Program-made: the position numbers and the translations under genes
Assembly (NCBI GenBank): GCA_902806565.1
Contig: CADCXA010000021.1
Location: 1,364,001 to 1,428,000, forward strand
Source: Hypoxylon rubiginosum
Lineage: Eukaryota; Ascomycota; Sordariomycetes; Xylariales; Hypoxylaceae
Length of the DNA stretch: 64,000 nt
Reading direction: 5' to 3'
In this document: piece after piece, positions 36,065-48,156 of the stretch
How positions within the stretch are numbered: position 1 is the stretch's first letter
Layout: each line of letters starts with the position of its first letter
The notes under the pieces: model-generated
Database searches by the model: none
The model's input: the letters and a program-made list of their open reading frames with translations, nothing else
Told to the model about the DNA's origin: nothing

Positions 36065-37952
36065 TGGGAAGAAAAGGGGCTGCGTTATGCCTGGTTCAGA
36101 TGGATTCGTTACCACGACCCGTTCAGAGCAAATGTACGATACGAATGCTGGTGGCTTGGGACGGGCCTGGCCGACCGAATGCGATACTTGGTACGATGGA
36201 ATAACCTGGCTATTGGCTTGGCCGAAGAAACGAATATTCCTCTCACGAATATAACTAAATTCACATCTCGACGTTTCCTAAGATGTACCTAGCCTATCAA
36301 CCTAGCTTCGTGAATGCTATAGTGAAGCTTTGGGGAACATCGATTCTTCACTCTTCTTGTTCTTATCTCTAGTTTGGTGGTTGTGCTACAGCACACACCA
36401 TTGGCAAAGCAGAACTGGTTAGTTAGGTATGGACCACCAAGACTACGTACTAAGCTTACTCGTTTCGGAAATAGGGATAATAGGGATAATTCACAGGATG
36501 CAATGAAGTTTGAGTGTACCATGGCAGACCGCGGCTATTCGACGTTGACTTGTTTGACATGTGCCATGTTGCCGAATCCATGAATTAGAGGGTTCAGGCC
36601 GAACGGCCGGTGCTAGATGGTCAAACTTGGGCCATGATCTTTGTACCGGCCCCGGTATAGAAACGGTAGTCGAACGACTTCACATGTTTGACGGAATAAA
36701 CCGGGACTGTCGATGGAGGTAGATCAACGTTGATTGTCCCGTGCGGAATGTCTTATGCTCTAGCGTAATAGCTCTCGAGTTTGTGGGGAAATAGCCCTAC
36801 GAGGCGGGAATGGGCTGAATGGGGTATATTCCATGTGTGCGACCCTTAAGATGCAGGTCGCCTAAGCAGGCCGCCTCGGAGAGTTCAAGTTGACATGTTA
36901 AGCTGACATGACCCAAGTTGGATCATTCACTTTAGCGTAGCTTCGAGTCTCTTAAACCAAACATTGAATACTAATCTAATACTGGCCGTATGAAACACTT
37001 GTCAGTACAAGTTCCGAACTCAATACTAGTAAGATTGTGTAAAACAGCAAAAACTTATTGCAACTGGAGTTAATAATTCACGCGGAGTTTCTATCAGAGA
37101 TGACGGCTACCTACCTCATCTAACCACATGTAGAAGTATCTGACCCGAGTTGACGGTCACCGCGGGCCGAGCGGATCGAATGGCACCTGGCACCCTCAGC
37201 TACCCTGGCCCGAGCTCCCCCTTTGGACTCTGGGGGAAGTCCGGTCTTCGGGTTTTATTCACCAAGTCCAACTGGTCCACTAAACTCGACCCAAGCACGC
37301 AGGCACGCAACTGGCAAGCTCATCAAAATCCTACCCCTCAACAACCTTAGAACCTTGCCTTAGCTTTAGGATATGTGGATCTTCTGCTGAGTTTCTAAGA
37401 AGCTTTCGTTGGCCGACCCTGCCATATAGCAACCCGTCTTTATTACCTTGGCTTCCCCGCGTACTTCGTAGCGCATGCGCATTCGCATTCACACGTCTCC
37501 GTCTTGCCTGAGGTGCCGTTGAGTTGGAAAAAGGGTTCATTAAAACTACCTTCCCCCACGTCCTCGTCAATCAACCTAATCCTTCTTTAATTGTCCTTCG
37601 GAGAAATCAGTATTTACTATTGTCATGATGGATTTATTCTGATTTGTACCCTCTTTTCCCCCTCCCTTTTTCCCTCGCATTCACACTTCTTCGCAATACA
37701 AACACGCGCCCACCCCTCGTATGCGACATCAAAGTAGCATCCTGCGCCGAAACCATCCCGCATCGCTTCTCGAAGCCTGCGGCTATCTACAACCTGGTTT
37801 CCAACATCCAGCGTTACACCGTAACAAAATCCGCGACGTCCGAATACTCCCGTAGCTCGATCCCACATATATACATACATAGGTATCTATATATACCATC
37901 GCTTTTCGCATCTCCGACCCTCCCCGTATAATTGCCCTTGCGCCGCCGTACT
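36065..37952. other. Intergenic stretch, no gene seen
   Basis: About 1.9 kb between TIM10 and the adenylate kinase gene. It has only short frames; a duplicated AGGGATAAT at about 36472-36490 is noted. The last ~300 bp are CT-rich, with TATATATA near 37890, suggesting the adenylate kinase promoter and leader. Confidence 0.45.
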
Positions 37953-38765
37953 ATGCGCCTCCGCCGAGCGGCCCGCGTGATCCTCGTCGGCGCACCAGGT
38001 GTAGGCAAGGGCACCCAGTCCGACCGACTCCTGACCCGCTTCCCCCAGCTGTCCGCCATCTCCTCCGGCGACCTGCTCCGCCACAATGTCAAGAACCGGA
38101 CGCCCCTCGGCATCAAGGTCGAGCGGACGATGAAGACAGGCGAGCTCGTCTCCGACGACCTTATACTCCGATTGATCACCAACGAGCTGGGCCGCCGCGG
38201 CTGGCTCTTCGGGGGACGGCCGACGCTTATGACGCTTTCGGCCTCGTCGGCCGCGATGGGGGACGGCGGTGCGCTGGAGGGCGCGGATGCGTTCGGGTCG
38301 GCGCTCGAAGTTGACCCTCTCGCAGGAGCGAGCTTGTCGCAGCAGGCATCCGAGGACCCCGCCGCCTCCTTTCTGCTCGACGGCTTCCCTCGGACTGCGA
38401 CGCAAGCCGAGCGATTAGATGGCATCGTGCCCATAAACTGGGTAGTCTCACTGCAGACGCCATTCGACGTCATCATGCAGCGCATCTCGTCTCGCTGGGT
38501 CCACGAGCCGTCCGGCCGAGTCTACAATACCTCATTCAATGCGCCCAAAGTACCGGGCTTCGATGACATCACGGGGGACCGGCTCGTACAACGGGCCGAC
38601 GACAAAGAAGAGGTGTATAGGACGCGGTTTCAGAAGTTCCAGGAGACGAGCGAGCCCCTCTTAGAACATTACGCGAAGAAGGGCGTTCTGTGGGAGGTGG
38701 AGGGCATGAGCAGTGATGAGATCACTCCAAAGTTGTACCAAGAGTTTGAGCGCCGCTTTTTATGA
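37953..38765 (+). CDS. ADK2: Adenylate kinase, GTP:AMP phosphotransferase type (mitochondrial)
   Basis: 270 residues from the ATG at 37953, single exon, GC-rich. Transfers phosphate from GTP (or ATP) to AMP in the mitochondrial matrix. Motifs in order: P-loop GAPGVGKGTQSDRL (about 14-27), AMP-site SSGDLLRHN (about 36-44), LLDGFPRTATQAERLD (about 141), the LID entry VHEPSGRVYNTSFNAPKVPG (about 182) and QRADDKEEVYRTR (about 211). There is no four-Cys zinc LID. The basic start MRLRRAAR suits matrix targeting without cleavage. An Ala/Gly/Ser-rich insert at about 89-139, just before LLDGFPRT, is longer than I would expect. Assignment to the Adk2/AK3 branch is by similarity. Confidence 0.92.
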   Translation: MRLRRAARVILVGAPGVGKGTQSDRLLTRFPQLSAISSGDLLRHNVKNRTPLGIKVERTMKTGELVSDDLILRLITNELGRRGWLFGGRPTLMTLSASSAAMGDGGALEGADAFGSALEVDPLAGASLSQQASEDPAASFLLDGFPRTATQAERLDGIVPINWVVSLQTPFDVIMQRISSRWVHEPSGRVYNTSFNAPKVPGFDDITGDRLVQRADDKEEVYRTRFQKFQETSEPLLEHYAKKGVLWEVEGMSSDEITPKLYQEFERRFL

Positions 38766-39378
38766 GCCGGCTAGGGGGGAGGGCAAAACTGGCTTTGGGG
38801 ATGGTTACCAAAAATGAATTCGCTGTATATCGTCAGGTCGGGATTTTGAACAAGTGGACGACTTAAATGTCCATCGGAGTTTAGGAGAAACTGGATCACG
38901 CGAACGGTCGAAATGGCTGTCGCTTCTGCTTTTGGCGTTTGCATTACGATGTAGACCTACGGTATACGCCTACCAGGGCGAATTGAACAGGCTTCTGGAG
39001 ATGGCTTTTTCAACATATCTTCAATTCGATTCCTTAACGAATGATCTTCTGACGACCCCCCGCTGATGTTGGTGATCGACGTGTGAATAATGTACCCTAA
39101 GGTATCATAGTAGGTAAGAAATCCGGGTAGTGAGACACTCAGCCCCGTCTGATTAAGACTGACTCGGTGTTATCTGACCGATAGAATATGCAGCTGAAAA
39201 TTTACACATGCGGTGATGCAGTCTACGTCTAAAGCCAGTCTCACATACCTACCTGACCTCCCGACGACGGAACAACAGCGGCGGTACAGCTTTGAACTCG
39301 GCGATTGAGCCCTATCGTCGTCGAAGCTGGCGACGACGGTCTCGGGCTAAGCTCAGCATTGGCCGTGCGGCGCGGCCT
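38766..39378. other. Intergenic stretch, no gene seen
   Basis: About 0.6 kb downstream of the adenylate kinase gene, with no coding signal. The right end rises in GC towards the doubtful minus-strand frame. Confidence 0.4.
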
Positions 39379-39720
39379 TCATCGTCGCCGTGCTGCAGAG
39401 GAAGAGGCGGGTTGCGCAATCTCGACGGCGACGCGCCGCGAGCTTGCGCGGCGCTGACTGAACCTGTCCGTGACGTGGTTGCTCGCGGATCGCGGATTTC
39501 GGCCCACGAAATCGCGCGGACCTTGCTTGCGGCGCACCACTGCGCGCGCCCACACCGGCCGGCGCGTGCTGCGGGGTGCGTGCTCAGCAGACACGCCATG
39601 CAAGTCCCGCGCGAAGAAGACCGCGAACACCTCGAACGCGGAGGGCGGCGAGGACGGCGTCGGGGTCAACCACACTGAGTAGAGGACGTCGAGCTTGTCG
39701 TGCAGCGAGGAGTCGGCCAT
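39379..39720 (-). pseudogene. Doubtful GC-rich frame, possible gene remnant
   Basis: 113-codon frame starting MADSSLHDKLDVLYSVWLTP, clearly more GC-rich than its flanks, continuing with an Arg/Ala-rich part. A second overlapping minus-strand frame (39312-39599) is equally long. The first ~45 residues look protein-like, but the remainder has the Arg-rich composition of a wrong-frame or decayed reading. It may be the 5' part of a gene broken by frameshift. No family is recognised. Confidence 0.3.
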
Positions 39721-40105
39721 GGCGGATGGGGTTTAGGGGAATCGGTGTTTAGTATCTGTCAGTTATTCGTAGATGGGGTTGGTTGGCGCTGCTGTCAAGC
39801 TGCCGAGGCTGGCAGTACTTCCTGTAGGCCTTGTTTATACTGATATATCGACTGGGGTTTCACGCTGCGTTCGGCCAAACTACTCACCCGACTTGCTTGT
39901 TGCCACTATCGCGGTGTGGACGTAGCAAGTGCAATGGCGGCAGTGCTGCGACTTAAGAACCTCATGACAGTTGGTCGGACTACGTATTGACTAACAAATA
40001 TAAACTTGAGTGAGCATGGAATGGGTTATTGATCGTATGTCCCCTATTTTCTCTCAGTTATGTACCTAATGTAATTAAGTAGGGGAAATGTCTTCAGCCG
40101 CTGGT
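39721..40105. other. Intergenic stretch, no gene seen
   Basis: About 0.4 kb; no coding signal. Confidence 0.4.
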
Positions 40106-43100
40106 TCACAAACTGCCAGTTCGCACATTGCTTGCCTCATCTTCTCCATTCATAACCTCCCGATGGCCACTGATGAGAAATGTGTTTGCGTGGGTGGTAG
40201 GTGAAGAGGGGGAATTCGGGAGGGTTGGAGAGGATGTGGACATTCGCAAGGCCTGCCGCTCTTCAACCATGGGGTTGTCCCTGTTCCCGACCTCTTCCTT
40301 CAGTTCCCTTTCTTTCGATTCTCGCGTCGCCTTCAGTAATGAGCGTAGATCTCTCATCGGCCGCAAGGCATCAAAAGGTAAGACAAGCCATCTCATATAG
40401 TTTCCTACATCAGCTTCAAGCGATATAAGCGTAATGAGCAAGGTAGCTAGGTCTTCGGGAGTACTAGAATCAGCACACTCCAAAGATACTGGCAAGTAAG
40501 AGCAAGCACTAACCGAATAAAACCCCTAAAAGGTCCACCGCGTTACAACCCACAACTTGGACCGCCCACATGATAAAGCAAAAGGGTACGCAGAAAACCC
40601 CTAATATAGCATGTAAGCAGCCGGTGAATGTATAAAGTTTACCATTTACCAAGACATGATACGCCATAGCAACTCGTCGTGCTGGAAGTTCGAGGATAGT
40701 ATACACTACCAAGAACCAGAATCGTGGGGATATTACAGTTCCCGGGGTCCGAGGTACGTAGCTGAAGTCCTTGGTAGGATTAGGGAACCGCTGTACAGGT
40801 AGATTGGATGGTTCTTCTTTTGGAGCCTCTTCATCAGTTGGCTTCTTAGCGCCTTCGTTTCCTTGGACGAGAACGCTTCGCTCCATCTTCGAGCTGGAAT
40901 AGCTTTCGATAATAGCAAAACCCTTGTAAGCAATATGCCCGAGTGTTTTGGCGTTGAATAGGGCAAATATCGTAATTAAGAGGGCGGCAGTAGCGCAGAC
41001 TACTAGACTGCCGACGAGTTCCGACCCTGGGTTCCCATTCATACTGAGGATACTAGACACGAACCCAAGGGGTAAGAAGACGACAGTTACGTAGGTGATG
41101 TGCCGAATGTCTTCTGATCCACGAAGGGACAAGTCCTGGCGCGTCTGCTCCTGTCTTCGTATGAGATTTTCTTTCAAGGATCTTACGCTGGCATGTATGC
41201 CGTGGAAATTTTGAATCTCCTTTTTTGTTAGTCCAAGGACCTTCGTGATAATCCCTCCGTATTTTCGCTCGTCGTTACGTGTCCAACGAGGCCGTTCCTG
41301 TCCGCGGTCCTTCTCGCGAGTTTCCCACTTGGAGATCTCCAATTTCACATCTTCTAGATTCTCATCTACTTCTTGTAAGACGCTCTGCAACTCGTTCCAC
41401 TGAATCCTAGAGAGAAAATAATCTTCACTGCTTAGATTGGCAAATGTAGAGTGGCCTCGTCCCCGCTGTACTCCAAGGTCCTCTCTGATCTTATCGAGGA
41501 TCTCCTGGGTACATTTGACTAGCGTATTCAAAATACGTTCGAACAGGTAAAGTTCAGTAACTTTTCTCTGCCTCCAACTTTGTTCTTGGTCCGAGTCTGG
41601 GAGCCGGGGCTCGCGTAAGAACTCATACCCCCTAGGTTCCTTTTTATCGCGCATATCAGAACGCAAGGACTGGATATCCTCTATGAAGTGACATGTCCAA
41701 TAACGATCGAAGAAATCTCCAAAGAAACGAAACCCCATCGACGTCTTTGTAATTCGTCCAGGTTCATTAGGGAATGGATTCTTGCTTGATATCGGTGTAT
41801 TTCTGAAGGGAAATTCCTGGGCTCCCAGTAAGCGGTAGAAGCTCAAGTGGAGCTCAGTCTCCCATGTATTCATTGTCATGGTCGCCTCATCGAAGAAATA
41901 GATATCGTTATGCCAGTGACGATCAAAAAATTGAGATATTCCTGGCTTCTCAACTTCGCTGCTTCCAAAGTAGCAAATAAGTGCAGTGTTCGTATTCGCG
42001 TTTGGGTGCCAGAGAAAGCGTTTCTTGGCATTCGCGGCATTGCGAGGGCGCAATAGCGAGGTAGACAATGTGTGGTTGTCACGTTCATAAATCGGAGGCC
42101 CGGATTGAAATCCGTACCGAAGTCTCTCTAGTCTTTGTTGCTTTTCATGCTTCTTAGACTTCGGCACATCAGCTAGGACTGATCTCAAGACGTCGTCTTC
42201 CTCAAACCATTTGCCTCCATTGTCGAGGCGCTCTCTTGCTTCCTTTGCTCCTTTTACGATGACTCGTTCGCCGGTATCTCTATCGGCTGCCTGGTCTATC
42301 AAGCTACTCAGCATTTTAGTGATGTCCTTATCTGTTACTATTGCTTCGTTCAATAGGAATGACGGATAATTATAGAGCCATTCTTCATCAATCTCGACTA
42401 CACTGGTTAAATCAAAAAGTCGGCCGAAGGGAATAGTTTTCTTCATAAACCCGGATTCAGCCTCTTCACTTAGTACTTTCTGGCGTTTTGGCTGGGCTTT
42501 TCGCCCTTCCGATTGCTTGCGACTATCGCCACCTCGTAGATGTAGAGGAACCGATTGGCGTTTTGAGGTTTGGTTCGCCTCGACATGAGACAGGCCAGAT
42601 TGTCCATCATATATCGTACCGATACTGATTGCATTAGCAAGGAGGATATACGAAACCTCGAAACTGACATTGAAATAGTCAACTGAGTCGTCCTCTCCGC
42701 TGAATGGGATAGGCTCTTTGGTAATCTCGTTAAGTTGCCCAGCGCAAATTCCATTGAGAGGGGTGCCTTGAAGAATAGAGCGTAAACAGGATTTCGTTAA
42801 ATCAGATGGCGATTGCTTGTTTATACTCCATCCACGCGAGCCCATGATGACTGCCAGGCCATAGCGGAGGGTGCTGCTCCAGAATGTGTTTTGATTATCA
42901 ACATGTAATGTTTGGGCTTCGAGAGTGTTCTCCCACATCTCGCGAAAAGACGTTTGTTGCAACAGGAAACCCCAATCGTACCCGTAAAATAAAGCTGTAT
43001 CATGCGCATGAAATAAAAATCTTGTCTCCCGCGAGGATCGGGTCACAGCTAGCATTCGCTTCTTTAACGTTTCGTTCTCAGTCGTAAACCGTCGAAGAAT

Positions 43101-45116
43101 TTGTTGCTGAACTTCTCGAGAGGACCCTAGGAGAAATTTGTCGTCCTTGCCGCGTGGCAACAGGGCAAGATCCTCGATCGTCTTCAGAGCTTTCCAAATC
43201 CAGATATGATCATCCAGGCGGAATACATTTGTGCCTACTCGATGGGCATGAGGCCAAGCGGAGCAAGCACGGACATCCAACTTCTCCAAATGTTTGATCC
43301 ATGGCCTGCAGGCAGTTTTAATCGCATTCTTCGCGATGTTGAAGTCGTCCTCCTCATTACACAAACTGGTAAATTCCAAAGTTTTGAGGACGTGGTATGC
43401 CGTATCAGTCAAAGAGTCGTCCGGCTGCCTTGAGAGCGAGAACCAATACGCGTCATGGCCTTCGCTGTGACCCAATAGTTGGCCACATAGCCCGGACCTT
43501 CATTCACTTCCACAGATGACAACCAGTTCAAATGGCCCTTACAAACCTCTGATATTCTCCCTGAGAGAGAACCGATGTACTCATCATCGGGCCTTGCTTG
43601 TTTTACCGTCCTTAGTCGACTTGCGATATCAATAAGAAATCGGAATGCAAAGCTAAATGAGTCTCTGTTAGTCTTCATGTATGAGGAAATGCCATCTATG
43701 AAAATGCATAAAAGTTTCCTCACAAGCTGGCTGACGTGCAGATACGGTGACATGCTATGTCTCCACATGTTAGGGCAATCCGTAGCGGTTCAATTGAAGG
43801 GCCATCGCGCTCTAATCGTGTTCGTCTCAAAGGAATCGAGCATACGGATAAGATATGCTCAAGATTTCGCCTAACAATAAACTCGATGTGACGGCTAGGT
43901 GATGACTCATTGTCTGGTGTTCCGAACGGATTATTGTCATCTTCCTCTGGTACTTCCTGTGCCTTATCGTTGTCGTCTGGAGCCTGTGTATGGCTGTCAG
44001 CGAATCCCTTGGTCCTAGAAAGGGAGACGGTAGAAAACGGAGTGTTTCGTAGGATGCAGTCAACATCCGCCGATGCGGCAGGGACTATGAAGTCTTTCCA
44101 ATTGACTTCTGAATCCTTTACAGGTATCATGCGATATGCTGTGATGACTTCCATGGTATTCCCCATACTTTTGGCGCCTTTCAAGGTCTTTTTCCAGCCG
44201 TGGTTGTTCGTGCCCGTCCATGGTAGAGTTTCACCATTCAGGAATACCGACACGACCACAGCTACGGAATTCGGACCATCTTCCAATTTCACAGTTGACA
44301 CATTGTTCCGAGTTGAAATGTCAAGTTCTCCCTCCAAGTCGATTTCTGCTATTCCAATGCCCTCGTATCTTAGTTTGTGTGTGAGCCTCCAGGAATAGTC
44401 GTAAGGCCCCATTTCCTCGGAATAACCTTGGTACTTGTCATTGAAACGGTTGTGTGAGTCCAAGTAATCCAGGTCCCGAATCCACATTGATCCCTTACGG
44501 TTCCGAAAGTTAAAAGAGATCTGCACTTCGGTCTCTTTCAAGTTTGTCAGAATGCATTGCTGCAAGACTACTCCGTCGTGAACAACCCACTGAATTGTGA
44601 GCTCTTTCTCTTCTGTTCTGTATTCGTATCTTGGCCAACGATAGTATAGATACTTCAAGCACGGAGGCTGCTTAAATATCACATCCTCAAATTGAAGTCC
44701 GTAGGCTTTAGATTCACTCATGCTGCCTAGCCTTGTTCGTTTTAGATCCTCCAGGTTGTCGGCCCTTGTCCATATATAACATGGCTCATCTGTATTTCCA
44801 TGATCCGCAGAGAACATACCACAATTACGGATGCCGAGGTACGTTCCGAATTGCATGATATCTCCAAACATGTTGACACATGCTGTCGTACCCCTATCCC
44901 CAAAAGAAGAGTACGTCTCTGGGTTTGGCGACTCCTCCCATGTGCGGCAGTGAGAGTCTTTGGGCTGGAACCGCTCCCTTGGGCCATCGGAGCTACTGCT
45001 ACTACCTGTAATTTTCTATAAATATCTGAAGCTAAGCATAAGAGCATATACTTACGCTTGATAAGTGACTGGAACTCATCACTATTCTCCTCGGGGAGCT
45101 TTTTAGAATGTTCCAT
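40106..45116 (-). CDS. Very large CorA-type membrane protein with glycosidase-like N-terminal region
   Basis: Exons deduced: 45116-45056, 45005-43846, 43726-43543, 43459-about 40547, and a likely last exon 40488-40106. Without the last exon the reading stops at 40509, giving 1451 residues. The start MEHSKKLPEENSDEFQSLIK is the first ATG. Residues about 50-330 read as a beta-sandwich (WPRYEYR, IQWVVHDGVVLQQCILTNL, IRDLDYLDSHNRF). Residues about 440-750 are helical with FRLDDHIWIWKAL, FHAHDTALFYGYDWGF and RYGLAVIMGSRGW, like an (alpha/alpha)6 glycosidase toroid. The C-terminal end has a coiled region, then TM1 YVTVVFLPLGFVSSILSMNG, where SMN replaces the CorA GMN, TM2 (LVVCATAALLITIFALFN) and further hydrophobic stretches. 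The glycosidase-like reading is inference; the CorA-like end is well supported. Exon joins 2/3 and 3/4 use weak sites and are uncertain. Confidence 0.65.
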
Positions 45117-46595
45117 AGCATAGGAACTGCGCTTTAAGAACCGAGCCAAAGCGCTTTGCAGAAGCAATATCTACGAGGAAAATAAAGTGTGGGCGCCTGT
45201 CTCGCGCTGTATATACTAAGTGCCCGATACCCAGCTTCTCCTGCAGATGAGCCGCTCAACATACATACCTCTTAATGGGTCGCTAGTGGATGATTACTAT
45301 CCGTGCAACCCCAATAGAACTGTAAGGCCACCCTCCAAGTTCATCTTTGCCGGTCTACTCGATAGGTCGGTATAATATATGCACGTCACCCGTCTTACTG
45401 ACCTGGGGCTAACCCGGGTAGAAGTTATAGGTACCTTAGGTAGGTAAATTTGCCTTGAGCCAGAGCTACGATTGGGATTGGGGGCCGCAACGATCTGATT
45501 GCTGATTGAATCGGCAATACCTACCAGGTAGGTAGTATCGACGAAGGCTATTGGGTTGATTTCACAATTTATTCCAATAACCCCTTGTCCTTCGTAGTAC
45601 ATATCGACAGTAGCATTAAGCTAAGGAGGACATTAATCTCATCTTCAGCCCTTCTCCTGGTTTTTTGAATAGGACTCACCATACTATTTTAGATGCCCCG
45701 AAAAGATGCATCAAGTTGTACCGTCCATACAGCGGTAAGAAAAGTTACGTTTAGGTATCTCTGTCCTACTAGCCTCTACACATTGGCGTTTTTACGACCT
45801 TGCTCAGATACTACCTCGTGGCGGGGGGGGGAGGTTGTACTGGTCAGGTACTTTGTCTAGAGGGCCTGGGCCCGATTTCCGGCGTTCTTATCGACGAACA
45901 CAGTATGGAAACCCCCAAGGCGTTGAAAGACGTACGACGAATGGTCTATAGAGTTATGAGCTTATTGACTCAAAAAGAAGAGAGAAAATAAGAGGGATAG
46001 GTAGTGAGAATCACTACCCCTTTGAAATTAGTTGTCTTGACCGTTGGAGGCCCTCTATATGGACAATAGATGATTAATAGCTTGTAAACTATGTTAGGAA
46101 TAGGCAACTCAAGTAAACTAAGAGATTATCTTGAGCCGCCTCTGTCGCAGCAGGCTTTACTTCTAGGCCGATCAATTATTATTGCTTATTTGTTGGAATA
46201 TGCAGTTTAGCGCCCGGGACAGAGCTTGATCTCGGATTTATGCCGGCCACTGAATGTAATAGGCTTACAAGGCTTCTTGACTGTTACACAACTTGTGCCA
46301 AGTCAAAAGCAAAGCAGTATCCGCACGGCCTACGAGGCTTCCTATCATCGGCTTGCAATATAAAATCTCTGCTCTACGTGTGTTACACAAACTCAAAGTC
46401 ACCTACGCGCTTATTATCTCGGATGACTCCTTACCGGTGAACAGTACCAAAGGAATTGAATAAACCCACCTCACACTGCTCGCTTGCTAATTAAAAGTTA
46501 ATGTCTTATAAAGGTCTTCATAAATACCTATATAATATTCAACTAACAGAGCTATTCCCCTAAGCTATCGTGTACAGTATCCGACGATACTTCGT
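45117..46595. other. Intergenic stretch, no gene seen
   Basis: About 1.5 kb between the CorA-type gene and the 3' end of the FAD oxidase gene. Contains several AGGTAGGTA/TACCTACC motifs (about 45428-45535) and a G run near 45823-45832, but no coding signal. Confidence 0.45.
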
Positions 46596-48156
46596 TTAAC
46601 GGATGTTAAACCACTGGTTGAAACGGTCGTGGGGGTCGACGCGGTGTTTGAGAGCACGGAGTTTGGGGACATTATCTCCATATACCACCTCCAACGCCTC
46701 ATCGCCATAAGCAAAATTGATGTATCTAGGTAAATTAACATAAACGTTGGCGGCATTACGTGTAACAAGCAAAAGGAAATACTTACGTTGAATTTTGGGC
46801 CAGGTTGTCTGTAGCTCTCCATAAATTTCGTGCTGCCAGTCCAAATGCCTCAGCTTCATCATCCAGCGACGTGTCATTGTACCAAGGGATAGCCACGGCG
46901 TTAAAGTTGACATTTCGATGAGGGAAAGCCGTCGAATCGGGATCCTCCGATCTGGCCTTGGTGAGGGAATATGCCTCGAGTAGCACAACGCTGTTTTCCG
47001 CTGTGGGCTTCTGCTGGAACTCGACGTACATATCCCAAATTTGACGCCAGGTGGCGGGAACCATTTCCTGGAACCCCACGCCGAAAGATGGCTTGCGTCC
47101 CCCAGGCGTACAGAACCCGTCGCCTCCCAAGTTCCACCGGTTGTATGAGAGGACTGTGGTAGTATCGCTCTCAGGACCGATAGCGTAAAGACTGGCGAAT
47201 GCAGAGCGTCCTGATGTCGCATTCCCTTTGTATAAGTATGGAGTTACGAGGACGATTGGCTCGTTCGTAGGTGGCCCTCCTGAAATGAAGTAGAGGAAGA
47301 GGTTCATGTCTGGCTGGAGGATAAGGCCTTGGATAGCTTGTACGACCTGTTCCAACTTGTCGGGGCTAAATACTAAGGAGCCCGTCCAGGCTTGCATGTC
47401 GCTCTCCGTAGCAGGGTAAGATCTCACTACCGCAGAGGTTACAATGCCGAAGTTTGGCCCAGCACCCCGAAAGCCCCATAATAAATCCGGATCGGACAAA
47501 GCATTCACATCGCGAAGTTGACCATCGGCATTGACCACGCGTAGTGAGACAACGTTATCGACACCGAGCCCATACAGTCCCACAAGGTTACCATAACCAC
47601 CGCCCAAGATAGCTCCAAGTGTGCCTACACAGTTGCAGTTACCTGTCTCAATAAGAGCACCTGCGGCATATGCATGAGCAATCGTATTGCTGATGTTGGA
47701 GCCTCCTCCAATGGTAGCTAGGGTTTTATCGGCATTGAAGGCAACCTGATTCAGGCGGGCCAGATTGATCAGCACACCATTTATACCTAGGTCAAAGGTC
47801 TTTGCCCATCCACCACCCCCATTTTGGGCTAGAAAAGGGATATCTTTCGTTGCGCAATATTTAACCTATTCGTCGCAGGAAGCTTGTTAGTCTTGTTTCT
47901 CTAGGTACCTAAGTGGAAAGAAGTTGCTCACTATGGCTGCCACGTCTAATTCGGTCTCAACGTTCACAACAACAGCTGGATTGGGCGCATTGAAAAAACT
48001 CCATCGAGTCGGCGGTTCTACAGAAATGATGTTCCTGCGTGACAGGTACGGCTCTAATTCAGCCTCCAACTGCTGTACGACTGAGTGGTTATCGACGGCT
48101 GCGGGTAACGTGAAGCCAACCAAAGAAGAGAACGAAAAGACAGTGGTGAGCCTCAT
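46596..48156 (-). CDS. FAD-linked oxidase, berberine-bridge-enzyme (BBE) type
   Basis: Exons 48156-47932, 47865-46787 and 46725-46596 join to 477 residues. Secreted or secretory-pathway flavoprotein of the VAO/BBE family, which oxidises small molecules such as secondary metabolites or sugars. The N-terminus MRLTTVFSFSSLVGFTLPAA is a signal peptide. The FAD domain shows FLAQNGGGGWA, IGGGSNISNT, and CNCVGTLGAILGGGYGNLVG with the Cys used for the second flavin link, then GFRGAGPNFGIVTSA. The closing BBE element spans YINFAYGDE to PHDRFNQWF. The position that usually carries the flavin-linking His (GGHG) is Gly here. Divergent neighbour of the broken dehydrogenase and near the GMC oxidase, PKS and laccase remnants, so likely part of the same former pathway. 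The frame is intact. Confidence 0.88.

Noticed and set aside
36469..36492. TAGGGATAATAGGGATAAT, resembling the I-SceI homing site
   Set aside because: It is a simple 9-bp duplication and differs from the I-SceI target at key positions; no homing-enzyme gene is near.
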